Shown here: positions 1-7,672 of the stretch, piece after piece | Numbering within the stretch: the first letter of the stretch is position 1 | Layout of the letters: every line of letters starts with the position of its first letter | Assembly (NCBI GenBank): GCA_016650355.1 | Contig: JAENVX010000235.1 | Coordinates: 1-12,435, forward strand | DNA from: Bacteroidia bacterium | Lineage (GTDB): Bacteria; Bacteroidota; Bacteroidia; Cytophagales; Cyclobacteriaceae | DNA length: 12,435 bases | Direction of reading: 5' to 3' | The notes under the pieces: generated by a model | What the model was told of the DNA's origin: nothing | What the model saw: the letters and a program-made list of their open reading frames with translations, nothing else | Database searches by the model: none | Made by a program: the position numbers and the translations under genes

Positions 1-92
1 CTGAGGCCGGAGGTGGCCGCACTGGAATTGCCGGGCGTAGCGGTGATGGGGCCGGTGATCGATCCGGTGGTATTGGTGCTCGAGGCCGCGGA
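1..92. other. GC-rich foreign-looking segment at the window edge (possible chimeric join)
   Basis: By hand count 62 of the first 90 bases are G or C (69%), while bases 121-180 have 23 of 60 (38%), which is typical of the rest of the window. The step falls inside paaN, exactly where the protein stops resembling its family (after Ser331, codon 92-90). The hexamer GCGGCC (minus strand) occurs on both sides of the likely join, at 110-105 and 89-84, so the breakpoint can only be placed between about 84 and 115. The paaN frame remains open across the segment but reads as low-complexity Ser/Thr/Gly (for example STNTTGSITGPITATPGNSS). A plus-strand frame is also open here (Met at 13 onward), as expected of GC-rich DNA. 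The most economical reading is a misassembled or chimeric contig end; a genuine insertion is the alternative. Confidence 0.6.
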
Positions 93-1082
93 GAAAGCCA
101 GGTTGGCCGCAGTCTTGTCCACATCCTCAGTTGAATCAAGAATAACCGAATTGACTCCAGTCTTTTCCGTGAATACTGATTTACCAGGTAATGCTTCCAG
201 ATAATTTCCAAAAGTTGAATTACCTGTGAAGTCAATTATTTTAATGTCTGGATGCTCTGCCAATTCTTTGGCTATCATCTTATCGTATGTATCAACTGCC
301 AATTGGCAAATAGTTGGATCCAGATTATTCTCTACCAATACTTTTTGAATTTCAGCAACAACGATTGCCATCGGAAGAATTGCCCCCGGATGAGGCTTTA
401 CGATAACTGAGTTTCCTGTAATCAAGCTCCCGTAAATTCCGGTAACTGAATTCCACGTAGGAAATGTTGAACATCCTATCACAAGCGAAATCCCTTTAGG
501 GGTAGCTCTCCATTCTTTGTTAAGTTGGATATTAAATTTACCCGTGGGTTTGTCCCACAAAACTTTTTCAGGATATCGATTAAGCTCTTCAACCCCAGCG
601 GCAATAGCTTCCAAAGCCCTATCTGCAGCATGTGGTCCTGAGGCCTGAAATGCCATCATATACCCTTGCCCGGTAGTGTGCATAGTGGCATAGGCTATTT
701 CAAAAAATCTTCCTTTCATCCGATCCAGCGATTCCATTAATATACCTGCGCGATCCTTTGCATTTACTTTACGCCATTGATGAAAGGCTTTCTTCGAGCG
801 ATCTACTAAAGTTGTCGTTGAAAATGTGGGATAGGAAATATTAAGCAGGTCTTGTAAATAGGGAGACTCTTCCTGACCTATCCAGCCATCAGGATCCGTT
901 TGCTTAAGCTCTTCGAACTTCTTTCCCAACATCATCTTGAATTTTGCTTGTCCTTCGGCATCAGCCGTTTCTCCATAAACAGTAGGAGAAGGGTTTTCAG
1001 GAAAGGCAGCATAAAAAGTACGTGCGTGTAAAGCTTCTATCGCACTTGATATAATGGGCTTATGTTTTTCGTAAAGTGTCAT
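1..1082 (-). CDS. paaN: PaaN-type aldehyde dehydrogenase (phenylacetate degradation), 3' part missing
   Basis: Read on the minus strand from the ATG at 1082; 360 codons are visible and the frame is still open at the window edge. The family oxidises the ring-opened aldehyde intermediate of aerobic phenylacetyl-CoA degradation in the cytoplasm. Residues 1-331 match PaaN as I know it: an N-terminal EKHKPIISSAIEALHAR helix, YGETADAEGQ (36-45), the cofactor-fold segment GCSTFPTWNSVTGIYGSL (203-220), GNSVIVKPHPGAILPMA (223-239), FTGNSTFG (285-292) and EKTGVNSVILDST (306-318), whose Glu306 is the likely general base. The family is roughly 550 residues, so about 40% is absent, including the catalytic Cys, expected a few residues beyond NLAFS (327-331). 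From residue 332 the translation turns into Ser/Thr/Gly-rich sequence unlike any aldehyde dehydrogenase (see the separate entry for 1-92). The gene starts 20 bases after the DUF4197 stop, suggesting co-transcription. Family call confident; 3' end not trustworthy. Confidence 0.85.
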   Translation of the reverse strand, partial: MTLYEKHKPIISSAIEALHARTFYAAFPENPSPTVYGETADAEGQAKFKMMLGKKFEELKQTDPDGWIGQEESPYLQDLLNISYPTFSTTTLVDRSKKAFHQWRKVNAKDRAGILMESLDRMKGRFFEIAYATMHTTGQGYMMAFQASGPHAADRALEAIAAGVEELNRYPEKVLWDKPTGKFNIQLNKEWRATPKGISLVIGCSTFPTWNSVTGIYGSLITGNSVIVKPHPGAILPMAIVVAEIQKVLVENNLDPTICQLAVDTYDKMIAKELAEHPDIKIIDFTGNSTFGNYLEALPGKSVFTEKTGVNSVILDSTEDVDKTAANLAFSAASSTNTTGSITGPITATPGNSSAATSGL

Positions 1083-1102
1083 TGTGCCATTTCTTTTCAA
1101 AA

Positions 1103-1813
1103 CTATTTAGCTCCAAAAACCCTTTTTAATAAATCGGATGTTCTGGCCAATGGATCTTGTCTGATATTCTTTTCTTCTTTGGCGATCATCACAAACAACC
1201 CTTGAATAGCCAAATCTGTAGCGTACTCATTCAAGTCGGGATTTACTTTTTCAACCAATGGGATTTTGTTGTAGGTACCAACAAGGTCGCTGTAATATTT
1301 AGTTGCGCTTACTGTGTTGAGGGAATTTTGAATGACAGGTTTAAATTTCTCCTTTAGCTGAGTAGATGTTGTCCTTTGCAAGAATTGAGTTGCCGCATCA
1401 GGTTGACCTTTCAAAATAGCAAAAGCATCATCAATCGTCATTTGTTTTATTGCAGCAATAAAAATCGGCTTGGCCTCTTTCGCTGCATTTTCCGCTCCAC
1501 GATTTAAAGTCATTATAAATTTATCAACATCATTGCCCAAGCCAATTTGTCTCAATCGGTCTTCAACCTTCTTTACTTCAGGCGGGAATGGAATTTTGAT
1601 TTCAGGGTTCTTAAAATAGCCATCTAATTTAGAAGTTTGATCAGAACCCTTGCTTATCCCATTTATTAAGGCTTCCTTCAGTCCTTCGCCAACTTCCGCA
1701 GAAGTCAAGGGTTTTTCTCCTGCTATTGATTTGCTTGCACCCGAGATCGCTTGGTTAATCTGCGCACTGGTACAGGCTCCTAAGATTAAGGCTAGAAATA
1801 TAATTAGTCTCAT
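1103..1813 (-). CDS. DUF4197 family lipoprotein of unknown function
   Basis: 236 residues. The N-terminus MRLIIFLALILGACTSAQ is a lipoprotein signal: a short charged start, a hydrophobic core, then a lipobox Leu11-Gly-Ala-Cys14, so the mature protein should begin at a lipidated Cys14. The rest is mainly helical and fits DUF4197: LTSAEVGEGLKEALINGI (36-53), then a KIPFPPEVKKVED segment, a long run around MTLNRGAENAAKEAKPIF, TIDDAFAILKGQPDAATQFL (127-146) and a C-terminal ATDLAIQGLFVMIAKEEK (199-216). Length is normal for the family. There is no acidic surface-export signal after the Cys, so a periplasm-facing anchor is more likely; that is inference. No enzymatic motif is visible and the family's function is unknown to me. 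The start at 1813 is the one that gives a proper signal peptide. The gene lies 20 bases upstream of paaN in the same direction and is divergent from cinA across 150 bases. Confidence 0.88.
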   Translation of the reverse strand: MRLIIFLALILGACTSAQINQAISGASKSIAGEKPLTSAEVGEGLKEALINGISKGSDQTSKLDGYFKNPEIKIPFPPEVKKVEDRLRQIGLGNDVDKFIMTLNRGAENAAKEAKPIFIAAIKQMTIDDAFAILKGQPDAATQFLQRTTSTQLKEKFKPVIQNSLNTVSATKYYSDLVGTYNKIPLVEKVNPDLNEYATDLAIQGLFVMIAKEEKNIRQDPLARTSDLLKRVFGAK

Positions 1814-1915
1814 TTGATTTTAAATTTATCCACAAGGTAGGAAAAAAGTAATCAGACTAAATGAGTTTTTAGAGACCGTAATTATTATCACTGATAAAGA
1901 CTCGTTAAAACTGAA

Positions 1916-1947
1916 TTTGGAGGGTGCCAATATGCAGGGTAGATTTG
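1916..1947 (+). promoter_or_regulatory. Candidate Bacteroidota-type promoter for cinA
   Basis: TTTG at 1916-1919 and TAGATTTG at 1940-1947 are separated by 20 bases. This matches the known Bacteroidota sigma-A pattern of a -33 TTTG and a -7 TAnnTTTG at about that spacing, and the -7 box is an exact match. Transcription would begin around 1953, leaving a leader of only about ten bases before the cinA ATG at 1964. The call rests on motif match and position only. It is incompatible with full transcription of the small ORF at 1932-1967 from this same promoter. Confidence 0.5.
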
Positions 1948-1967
1948 AGGCTAATTCTATTGAATGA
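1932..1967 (+). promoter_or_regulatory. Possible 11-codon leader ORF overlapping the cinA start
   Basis: ATG at 1932 opens a short frame MQGRFEANSIE that ends with TGA at 1965-1967, giving a four-base ATGA overlap with the cinA start at 1964. This is the classic arrangement for translational coupling. It is preceded by GGAGGG at 1919-1924, seven bases before the ATG, a strong Shine-Dalgarno in a window where the other genes show none. The same frame stays open back to about 1824 but without an upstream ATG. It could be a leader peptide delivering ribosomes to cinA, the tail of a decayed gene, or chance. It conflicts with the promoter proposed at 1916-1947. Confidence 0.25.
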
Positions 1968-3211
1968 AAAAAGTACTGGCCGAACTGCTTACCATTGGAG
2001 ATGAAATCCTTTATGGACAGATTGTAGATACCAACTCACAATGGATGAGTGTTGAGCTAAACAAGGTTGGCATCAGCGTCATCCGCAAAACCACTGTAGG
2101 TGATGTAGCGTCTGAAATCCTTACTGCCTTCGAGGAAGCAGAAAAAAGAGCCGATATTATTTTAATTACAGGAGGTCTTGGCCCCACCAATGACGATCTT
2201 ACAAAACCACTCCTCGCGAAATATTTTAACTGTGAATTAAAAATCAATGAGGAGGCATTGCAAGAGGTAACTGAGTTCTTTAGAAGCCGTGGAAGGGAGT
2301 TATTGGAAGTAAATCGTCAACAGGCAGCATTGCCAACTGCATGTGAAAAGATTAACAATCCGAATGGTACCGCTCCAGGGATGTGGTTTGAAAAAGGAGA
2401 GAAAGTGTTTATGTCAATGCCGGGTGTTCCACACGAAATGAAAACCATGATGTCCGATAGCGTTATTCCTAAATTATTGCAGACATTCAAAACGCCCGTT
2501 ATCTATCACAAAGTGATTCGCACAATTGGATTAGGAGAATCATTCTTAGCCGAAAAAATTTCAGATTGGGAGAACGCTTTACCTAATCACATAAAGCTTG
2601 CCTATCTGCCAAGCCTCGGTGAAGTTAAACTTAGACTCACCTCATTCGGAGATTCATTGGAAAATTTACAAGCTGAAGTTAACGACTTAACCGAAAAATT
2701 AAATCCACGAATTGGGCAGTATATTTTTGGCTATGGAGATGATCCTATTGAAGTAATGATTGGCAACACGTTGCGTGAAAAAAAACTTACATTGTCCATA
2801 GCCGAAAGTTGCACGGGGGGTTATCTCTCACACTTAATTACCAGCGTGCCTGGGAGCTCAGATTACTTCCTTGGAAGCATGATTCCTTATTCTTACGAAA
2901 TAAAAATGCGCCAGTTGGGGGTGAAGCCAGAAACATTGGAAAAATATGGAGCAGTAAGTGAACCAACCATTAGCGAAATGGCGAGCGTAGTACGTGCACG
3001 TTTCAATGCCGACATTGGTGTTGCAACCAGCGGCATAGCAGGACCTGGTGGAGCAACACCCGATAAGCCCGTTGGAACTGTATGGATAGCGTACTCGGAT
3101 AAATATCAAACGGTAACAAAAAAACTTCAACTCTCCAAGGATAGGATGATTAACATCCGTATGGCTTCGGTCGCAGTATTAAATTTAATAAGATTGAGTT
3201 TGCCAAAATAG
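1964..3211 (+). CDS. cinA: CinA: competence/damage-inducible protein A, nicotinamide-nucleotide amidohydrolase
   Basis: 415 residues, the usual full length for a two-domain CinA. The N-terminal MoCF/molybdopterin-binding-like domain (about 1-170) carries LTIGDEILYGQIVDTNS (9-25), ITGGLGPTNDDLTKP (68-82) with the GGLGPT loop, GTAPGM (135-140) and MPGVPHEMK (152-160). In characterised homologues this domain has ADP-ribose pyrophosphatase activity. The C-terminal PncC-like domain (about 258-413) has SIAESCTGGYLSHLI (278-292) with the nucleophile-region Ser282, then AVSEPTISEMA (330-340) and ATSGIAGPGGATPDKPVGTV (354-373); it deamidates nicotinamide mononucleotide to nicotinate mononucleotide in NAD salvage. 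All key loops look intact. The start is fixed because TGA at 1961-1963 lies in frame directly before the ATG. The gene is monocistronic by layout: divergent from the lipoprotein gene and convergent with ppdK. A competence role is historical and not shown here. Confidence 0.95.
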   Translation: MKKVLAELLTIGDEILYGQIVDTNSQWMSVELNKVGISVIRKTTVGDVASEILTAFEEAEKRADIILITGGLGPTNDDLTKPLLAKYFNCELKINEEALQEVTEFFRSRGRELLEVNRQQAALPTACEKINNPNGTAPGMWFEKGEKVFMSMPGVPHEMKTMMSDSVIPKLLQTFKTPVIYHKVIRTIGLGESFLAEKISDWENALPNHIKLAYLPSLGEVKLRLTSFGDSLENLQAEVNDLTEKLNPRIGQYIFGYGDDPIEVMIGNTLREKKLTLSIAESCTGGYLSHLITSVPGSSDYFLGSMIPYSYEIKMRQLGVKPETLEKYGAVSEPTISEMASVVRARFNADIGVATSGIAGPGGATPDKPVGTVWIAYSDKYQTVTKKLQLSKDRMINIRMASVAVLNLIRLSLPK

Positions 3212-3238
3212 CAATACTTTAAACCTTATAGTACGAAC

Positions 3239-3256
3239 CAATTCGTTATCGAATTG
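3239..3256. terminator. Hairpin between convergent cinA and ppdK
   Basis: CAATTCG (3239-3245), loop TTAT, CGAATTG (3250-3256): a perfect 7-bp inverted repeat lying between the cinA stop and the ppdK stop and abutting the latter (TGA at 3259-3257). The position suits a bidirectional terminator. However, the stem is AT-rich and no T-run follows on either strand, so it is not a strong intrinsic terminator; it may act with Rho or simply protect mRNA 3' ends. Confidence 0.4.
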
Positions 3257-6067
3257 TCAAGCAGATAACAACTTGGCATGGGCAGTCGCCAGTCGTGCAA
3301 CTGGCACTCTTGGTCCTGAACATGAAACATAATTCAAACCAATTTCATGACAGAACATAATAGATTCCGGATGACCACCGTGCTCCCCACAAATTCCTAC
3401 TTTGAGGTCCTTATGATTCTTACGACCATCTTCGACAGTCATTCTCATCAACTTGCCCATCCCCTTCCGATCAAGCACTTCAAATGGATTGTCCTTCAAA
3501 ATACTTTGTGAAATATAAAATGGCAAAAACTTATTCTCTGCATCTTCCCGTGAGAAAGAAAAAGAAGCCTGAGTCAAATCATTTGTTCCAAAGGAGAAAA
3601 ACTCAGCAACACCAGCCAACTCTTCAGCTTGTAAGCAAGCTCGAACCACTTCAATCATCGTTCCGAATTTAAAATTCAGTTTTACCCCGCTGGCTTTTTC
3701 GACTGACATACTGATTTCATCCACAAAAACCTTTACTCCAATCAATTCCTCGGCTGTACATACTTGAGGAACCATAATTTCTGGTCGCACATCAATGCCA
3801 ACTTTTTGACAATCCGCAGTTGCTTCTAAAAGAGCCTGAATCTGCATCTTATATATCTCAGGAAATGTGAGGCCGAGGCGTACACCACGATGACCAAGCA
3901 TTGGATTTACCTCATGCAACTCGCGCACTTTCTTAAGCATCTGTTCCTTCTTCTCAATGGCTTTCCCTACTAGTTCTACACCCATCAAATTAAAGGGAGC
4001 TTGTGAGTTTGCCGCCATGTTCACATCGGCATTCAGTAACCTCAGACTTCCAAATAAATTAGCTACTCCACTTACAGTGCCTTGTAGTTGGGTTAAATGT
4101 TCCAACTCATCTCGCAAGACTTCCTCAGATGGAAGAAATTCATGGATTGGTGGATCAAGCAATCGAACAGTTACAGGACGAGGCGCCATTGCTGTTAGTA
4201 TTTCTTTAAAATCCTGACGTTGCATTTCTTTCAGTCGCAACAAGGCAGAATCACGCTCTTCCTTGGTGGCAGCTAAAATCATTTCAACTACCACAGGTAA
4301 ACGGTCTACATCATTGAACATTCTTTCTGTACGACACAACCCAATGCCCATTGCTCCATACTCCAAAGCCTTCTTAGCGGAATTAGGAGTGTCTGCATTG
4401 GCAAATACTTTTAGTGTGGAGAGTTCATCAGCCCAATTCAAAAGCACTTTCAACTCACTGGAGAACGTTGGCTCTACAGTTGGGATAATTCCCTGATAAA
4501 CAAATCCAGTTCCACCATCGATAGTAATGTAATCACCCTCATGCAAGGTCTTGTCACCCACCTTGGCTATGCGCAATTTTGTATCAACGTGAATGCCTTC
4601 GGCACCGGCAACACAGGGTTTACCCATACCTCGGGCAACTACCGCAGCATGCGAAGTTTTTCCACCGCGACTAGTTAGAATACCTTGAGCAGCAAAGAAT
4701 CCATGTATATCTTCTGGCTTTGTCTCCTCGCGAACCAGTATAACTTTTTCTCCTCCTTTGCCCAACAATTCTGCCCGATCCGCATCAAACACCATATGCC
4801 CTGATGCTGCACCTGGCGAAGCCGGAAGACCTTGTGCAATCGGAGAAAATTTATGCAAAGCATCTAAGCGTGGATGAAGCAGTTGTTCCAGCATTTCGGG
4901 TTTAATACGCAGCAGTGCTTGCTCTCTGGTAATCAATTTTTCTTTCGTCATTTCAACAGAAGTGCGCACCATTGCAGTGGTATTCATTTTACCATTGCGG
5001 GTTTGCAAACAAAATAAAACTCCCTTCTCAATGGTGTATTCAAAATCTTGCACTTCCTTATAATGGGTCTCCAATTTGACACGCAACTCTTCAAGCTGTT
5101 TGTAAAGACCAGGCATCTCTTGAGCTAACTCACTTACCGGTTTTGGTGTGCGAATACCTGCCACCACATCTTCACCTTGTGCGTTAGTAAGGTATTCTCC
5201 GTACATAACATTTTCTCCAGTACCTGGGTCTCGAGTAAAACCTACGCCTGTAGCACAATCATTACCCATGTTGCCAAACACCATCGTAACAACATTTACC
5301 GCTGTGCCGCTAGCCATGTCAGGTGTGATCTTAAATTCTCTGCGGTAGTCTATGGCTCGTTTACCCATCCATGAATTGAAAACTGCCTTAATGGCAATTT
5401 CCAATTGTTCAAATACATCTTCCGGAAAAGGCTTGCCTGTGTGTTCTTTAACGACTGAAAGGAAACGTTCACTAATATCATTCAAATCGGCCGTACTTAA
5501 ACCAATATCTACTTTTACGCCAGCTCGTTTTTTTACTTCCTCGAAATGAACATCAAACTTCTCATCCGGAACACCGAGCGCTACTTTGCCAAAAAGCTGA
5601 ATGAATCTGCGATAGGCATCATATCCGAATCTCTCGTTATTGGTTTGCTTGATTAAGCCCTTAAGGGTTTTAGAATTTAATCCAAGGTTTAGGACTGTAT
5701 CCATCATTCCGGGCATTGACATGGCAGAGCCAGACCGCACGGAAACGAGAAGTGGATTTCCGGCATCACCAAATTTCTTTCCTGTTGCCTTTTCGAGAGC
5801 AGTCATGTTCTCTCTTACCTGATCCATAACTCCAAGTGGTAATTTCTTATTCGGTTCAGCCAAATAGGTCAAGCAAGTTTGAGTAGTTACTACAAACCCG
5901 GGAGGAACATTAAGTCCAATCTGAGTCATCTCGCACAGGTTGGCACCTTTACCTCCAAGCAATTGTTTATTTTTTCCATCCCCATCATGAAAAGAATAAA
6001 CATACTTATTGTTTTTCGATCCGATGGTTTTTTTTGCCGTTGGCTTTTCAAGTATTTCGGTATTCAT
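3257..6067 (-). CDS. ppdK: Pyruvate, phosphate dikinase
   Basis: 936 residues, complete. The enzyme interconverts pyruvate + ATP + Pi and PEP + AMP + PPi in the cytoplasm, serving gluconeogenesis or PPi-dependent glycolysis. Domain order: nucleotide-binding domain (about 20-400) with LLGGKGANL (Lys40), SVRSG (Arg111), PGMMDTVLNLGLN (119-131), GFTRDPGTGE (276-285) and LQTRNGK (Arg357); phosphohistidine domain with GGKTSHAAVVARGMGKP, catalytic His473 and the regulatory-type Thr471; PEP/pyruvate barrel with LCRTERMF (Arg579), VRLLDPPIHEFLP (Arg635), GTMIEVVRA (Glu806), FGTNDLTQ (Asn829, Asp830) and GICGEHGGHP (Cys893). These correspond to the catalytic residues known in the Clostridium symbiosum enzyme. 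An N-terminal tail of about 20 residues precedes the usual KYVYSF start; the ATG at 6067 is the only plausible one. No ppdK regulatory kinase (DUF299) gene is adjacent. It is the last gene before a convergent junction and is divergent from the E2 gene. Confidence 0.97.
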   Translation of the reverse strand: MNTEILEKPTAKKTIGSKNNKYVYSFHDGDGKNKQLLGGKGANLCEMTQIGLNVPPGFVVTTQTCLTYLAEPNKKLPLGVMDQVRENMTALEKATGKKFGDAGNPLLVSVRSGSAMSMPGMMDTVLNLGLNSKTLKGLIKQTNNERFGYDAYRRFIQLFGKVALGVPDEKFDVHFEEVKKRAGVKVDIGLSTADLNDISERFLSVVKEHTGKPFPEDVFEQLEIAIKAVFNSWMGKRAIDYRREFKITPDMASGTAVNVVTMVFGNMGNDCATGVGFTRDPGTGENVMYGEYLTNAQGEDVVAGIRTPKPVSELAQEMPGLYKQLEELRVKLETHYKEVQDFEYTIEKGVLFCLQTRNGKMNTTAMVRTSVEMTKEKLITREQALLRIKPEMLEQLLHPRLDALHKFSPIAQGLPASPGAASGHMVFDADRAELLGKGGEKVILVREETKPEDIHGFFAAQGILTSRGGKTSHAAVVARGMGKPCVAGAEGIHVDTKLRIAKVGDKTLHEGDYITIDGGTGFVYQGIIPTVEPTFSSELKVLLNWADELSTLKVFANADTPNSAKKALEYGAMGIGLCRTERMFNDVDRLPVVVEMILAATKEERDSALLRLKEMQRQDFKEILTAMAPRPVTVRLLDPPIHEFLPSEEVLRDELEHLTQLQGTVSGVANLFGSLRLLNADVNMAANSQAPFNLMGVELVGKAIEKKEQMLKKVRELHEVNPMLGHRGVRLGLTFPEIYKMQIQALLEATADCQKVGIDVRPEIMVPQVCTAEELIGVKVFVDEISMSVEKASGVKLNFKFGTMIEVVRACLQAEELAGVAEFFSFGTNDLTQASFSFSREDAENKFLPFYISQSILKDNPFEVLDRKGMGKLMRMTVEDGRKNHKDLKVGICGEHGGHPESIMFCHEIGLNYVSCSGPRVPVARLATAHAKLLSA

Positions 6068-6336
6068 GGCTGACTATTTTGATGTATGCGAATGTCCAAT
6101 CAATAACGTGCTTTATAAATGACTTATATCAGAAATAAAAAGGATAGAAATCAGAATAATTAATTTGTGAATCGAGCCTCATCTTCAGAATCTATCAAAT
6201 TCAAAATTTTATTTCTAATTGAGAGGAATTCAGCAAAGAGAATTGGGCTATTTATTTCGAATGTTGAATGAAAAAGTGGCTATTCGAATCCTGCCAAAAA
6301 TGCTAACTTGCACTCCCGAAACAAACAATTTGAATC
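6068..6336. other. Divergent intergenic region between ppdK and the E2 gene
   Basis: 269 AT-rich bases must carry the promoters of both flanking genes. On the plus strand TAACTTG (6304-6310) is a loose -7 match 26 bases before the E2 ATG, but no TTTG lies at the right distance upstream. Two short palindromes are present, TTCGAA (6256-6261) and ATTCGAAT (6282-6289). They are too short and too AT-rich to call an operator. I found no exact -7 box for ppdK, no RNA gene and no credible ORF. Confidence 0.4.
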
Positions 6337-7638
6337 ATGGCGCTGGTAGAATTGATTATGCCCAAAATGGGTGAAAGTATAACAGAGGCCACGATTCTTT
6401 CTTGGCTAAAAAAGCCAGGCGATAATATCGAAGCTGATGAATCCGTGCTGGAAGTAGCCACGGATAAAGTCGACACGGAAGTCCCCTCTACGCACGGTGG
6501 GGTCCTGAAAGAAATCTTAGCCAAACAAGGTGAAGTTGTTAAAGTTGGAAAAGCCATTGCGATTATTACTATAGATGAAACAGAAATAGAAACACCTGTT
6601 ATTAAAACTATAGAAACTAAACCTGCGGCTACTTCGAAAGTTGAAGCAAAAGCTGCTACACCTATTGTTGCGGCAAATGGCGCTGATCATATCTCCACAT
6701 CGGATTTTAAATCATCTACAAGGTTCTATTCACCACTCGTTAAAAATATTGCGAAAGAAGAAAGTATTGGGGTATCAGAATTAGAAAGCATTTCAGGATC
6801 GGGGGCAGAAGGAAGAGTCACCAAAAAAGATATTTTGTCTTACGTTCAAAACAGGAAACTGGGGCATACCATTTCTGTTGGGCAACAGCGAAGCAATGTG
6901 GCTTCTTTGGTTCCCGCATCTATTAGTGCCGGTGATGAAATCCTTCAGATGGATCGCATGCGCAAAATGATTGCCGATCGGATGGTGGATTCAAGAAGGA
7001 TTTCTGCCCATGTAACATCTTTTGTAGAAGCCGATGTTACCAACATCGTATTCTGGCGTAATAAAGTAAAAGGCGAATTTTATAAACGCGAAAATGACGG
7101 ACTAACATTCACTCCTATTTTCATGGAAGCTGTTGTGCTCGCTATTAAGGATTTCCCAATGATCAACATTCAGGTGGATGGTGATAGAATCATTAAAAAG
7201 AAAGACATCAATGTTGGCATGGCCGTAGCGTTGCCGTCAGGGAATCTTATTGTACCTGTCATAAAAAAAGCAGATCAATACAACTTAGCTGGATTAGCTA
7301 AAGCAGTGAATGACTTAGTTAAACGCTCCCGTGAAAACAAACTTAAACCAGATGACCTGGCAGGCGGAACGTACACAATCTCCAACGTGGGTACGTTCGG
7401 TAATGTAATGGGAACACCCATTATTATGCAGCCTCAAGTAGGAATATTAGCCATCGGTGCAATTCAGAAAAAACCAGCTGTTATTGAAACTCCCCAAGGC
7501 GATGCAATTGCCATCCGACACAAAATGTTCCTCTCTCATTCATACGACCACCGGGTGGTTGATGGCGCTCTGGGAGGAAGTTTCGTCAGACGCGTTGCCG
7601 ATTATTTGGAGAAGTTTGATATCGAAAGGACCATCTAG
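6337..7638 (+). CDS. Dihydrolipoamide acyltransferase (E2) of a 2-oxoacid dehydrogenase complex
   Basis: 433 residues, complete. E2 carries the acyl group on a swinging lipoyl arm and transfers it to CoA, forming the core of the pyruvate, 2-oxoglutarate or branched-chain 2-oxoacid dehydrogenase complex. Domains in order: one lipoyl domain (about 2-80) with VATDKVDTEVPS and lipoyl-lysine Lys44; an Ala/Lys/Thr linker (about 82-125); a peripheral-subunit-binding domain (about 130-170) with SPLVKNIAKEESI and GSGAEGRVTKKDI; a second linker; and the catalytic domain (about 200-430) with AVALPSGNLIVPVI (296-309), TISNVGTFG (347-355) and HSYDHRVVDGALGG, giving catalytic His405 and Asp409. The TDKVDTEVP lipoyl loop and overall build lean towards a branched-chain or succinyl type, but substrate cannot be fixed from sequence alone. 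No E1 or E3 gene is adjacent, so the partners are encoded elsewhere. No Shine-Dalgarno is visible. It is probably co-transcribed with the PLP enzyme 34 bases downstream. Confidence 0.93.
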   Translation: MALVELIMPKMGESITEATILSWLKKPGDNIEADESVLEVATDKVDTEVPSTHGGVLKEILAKQGEVVKVGKAIAIITIDETEIETPVIKTIETKPAATSKVEAKAATPIVAANGADHISTSDFKSSTRFYSPLVKNIAKEESIGVSELESISGSGAEGRVTKKDILSYVQNRKLGHTISVGQQRSNVASLVPASISAGDEILQMDRMRKMIADRMVDSRRISAHVTSFVEADVTNIVFWRNKVKGEFYKRENDGLTFTPIFMEAVVLAIKDFPMINIQVDGDRIIKKKDINVGMAVALPSGNLIVPVIKKADQYNLAGLAKAVNDLVKRSRENKLKPDDLAGGTYTISNVGTFGNVMGTPIIMQPQVGILAIGAIQKKPAVIETPQGDAIAIRHKMFLSHSYDHRVVDGALGGSFVRRVADYLEKFDIERTI

Positions 7639-7672
7639 AAGTACTCTTATTTTTTAAGCAAAATCATATCTA

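Noticed and set aside
81..89. Adjacent restriction-site-like strings (CTCGAG/CCGCGG style) near the chimeric join, suggesting vector or linker
   Set aside because: Such hexamers are common by chance in GC-rich DNA and the flanks match no vector I recognise.
13..204. Plus-strand ORF of 63 codons at the left edge
   Set aside because: It runs antisense to paaN across the GC step, has no recognisable protein features, and its openness in the first 90 bases is explained by high G+C.
2858..3130. 90-codon minus-strand ORF inside cinA
   Set aside because: Shadow of cinA: the plus frame carries intact catalytic motifs here, and the antisense product looks like no protein family.
6255..6289. Pair of TTCGAA-centred palindromes as an operator ahead of E2
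   Set aside because: The cores are only 6 and 8 bases, AT-rich and differently flanked; chance is a sufficient explanation.
6268..6306. 12-codon ORF starting ATGAAAAAGTGG upstream of the E2 gene, as a leader peptide
   Set aside because: No Shine-Dalgarno, no overlap with E2, no run of regulatory codons or attenuator hairpin; its stop overlaps the only -7-like box.
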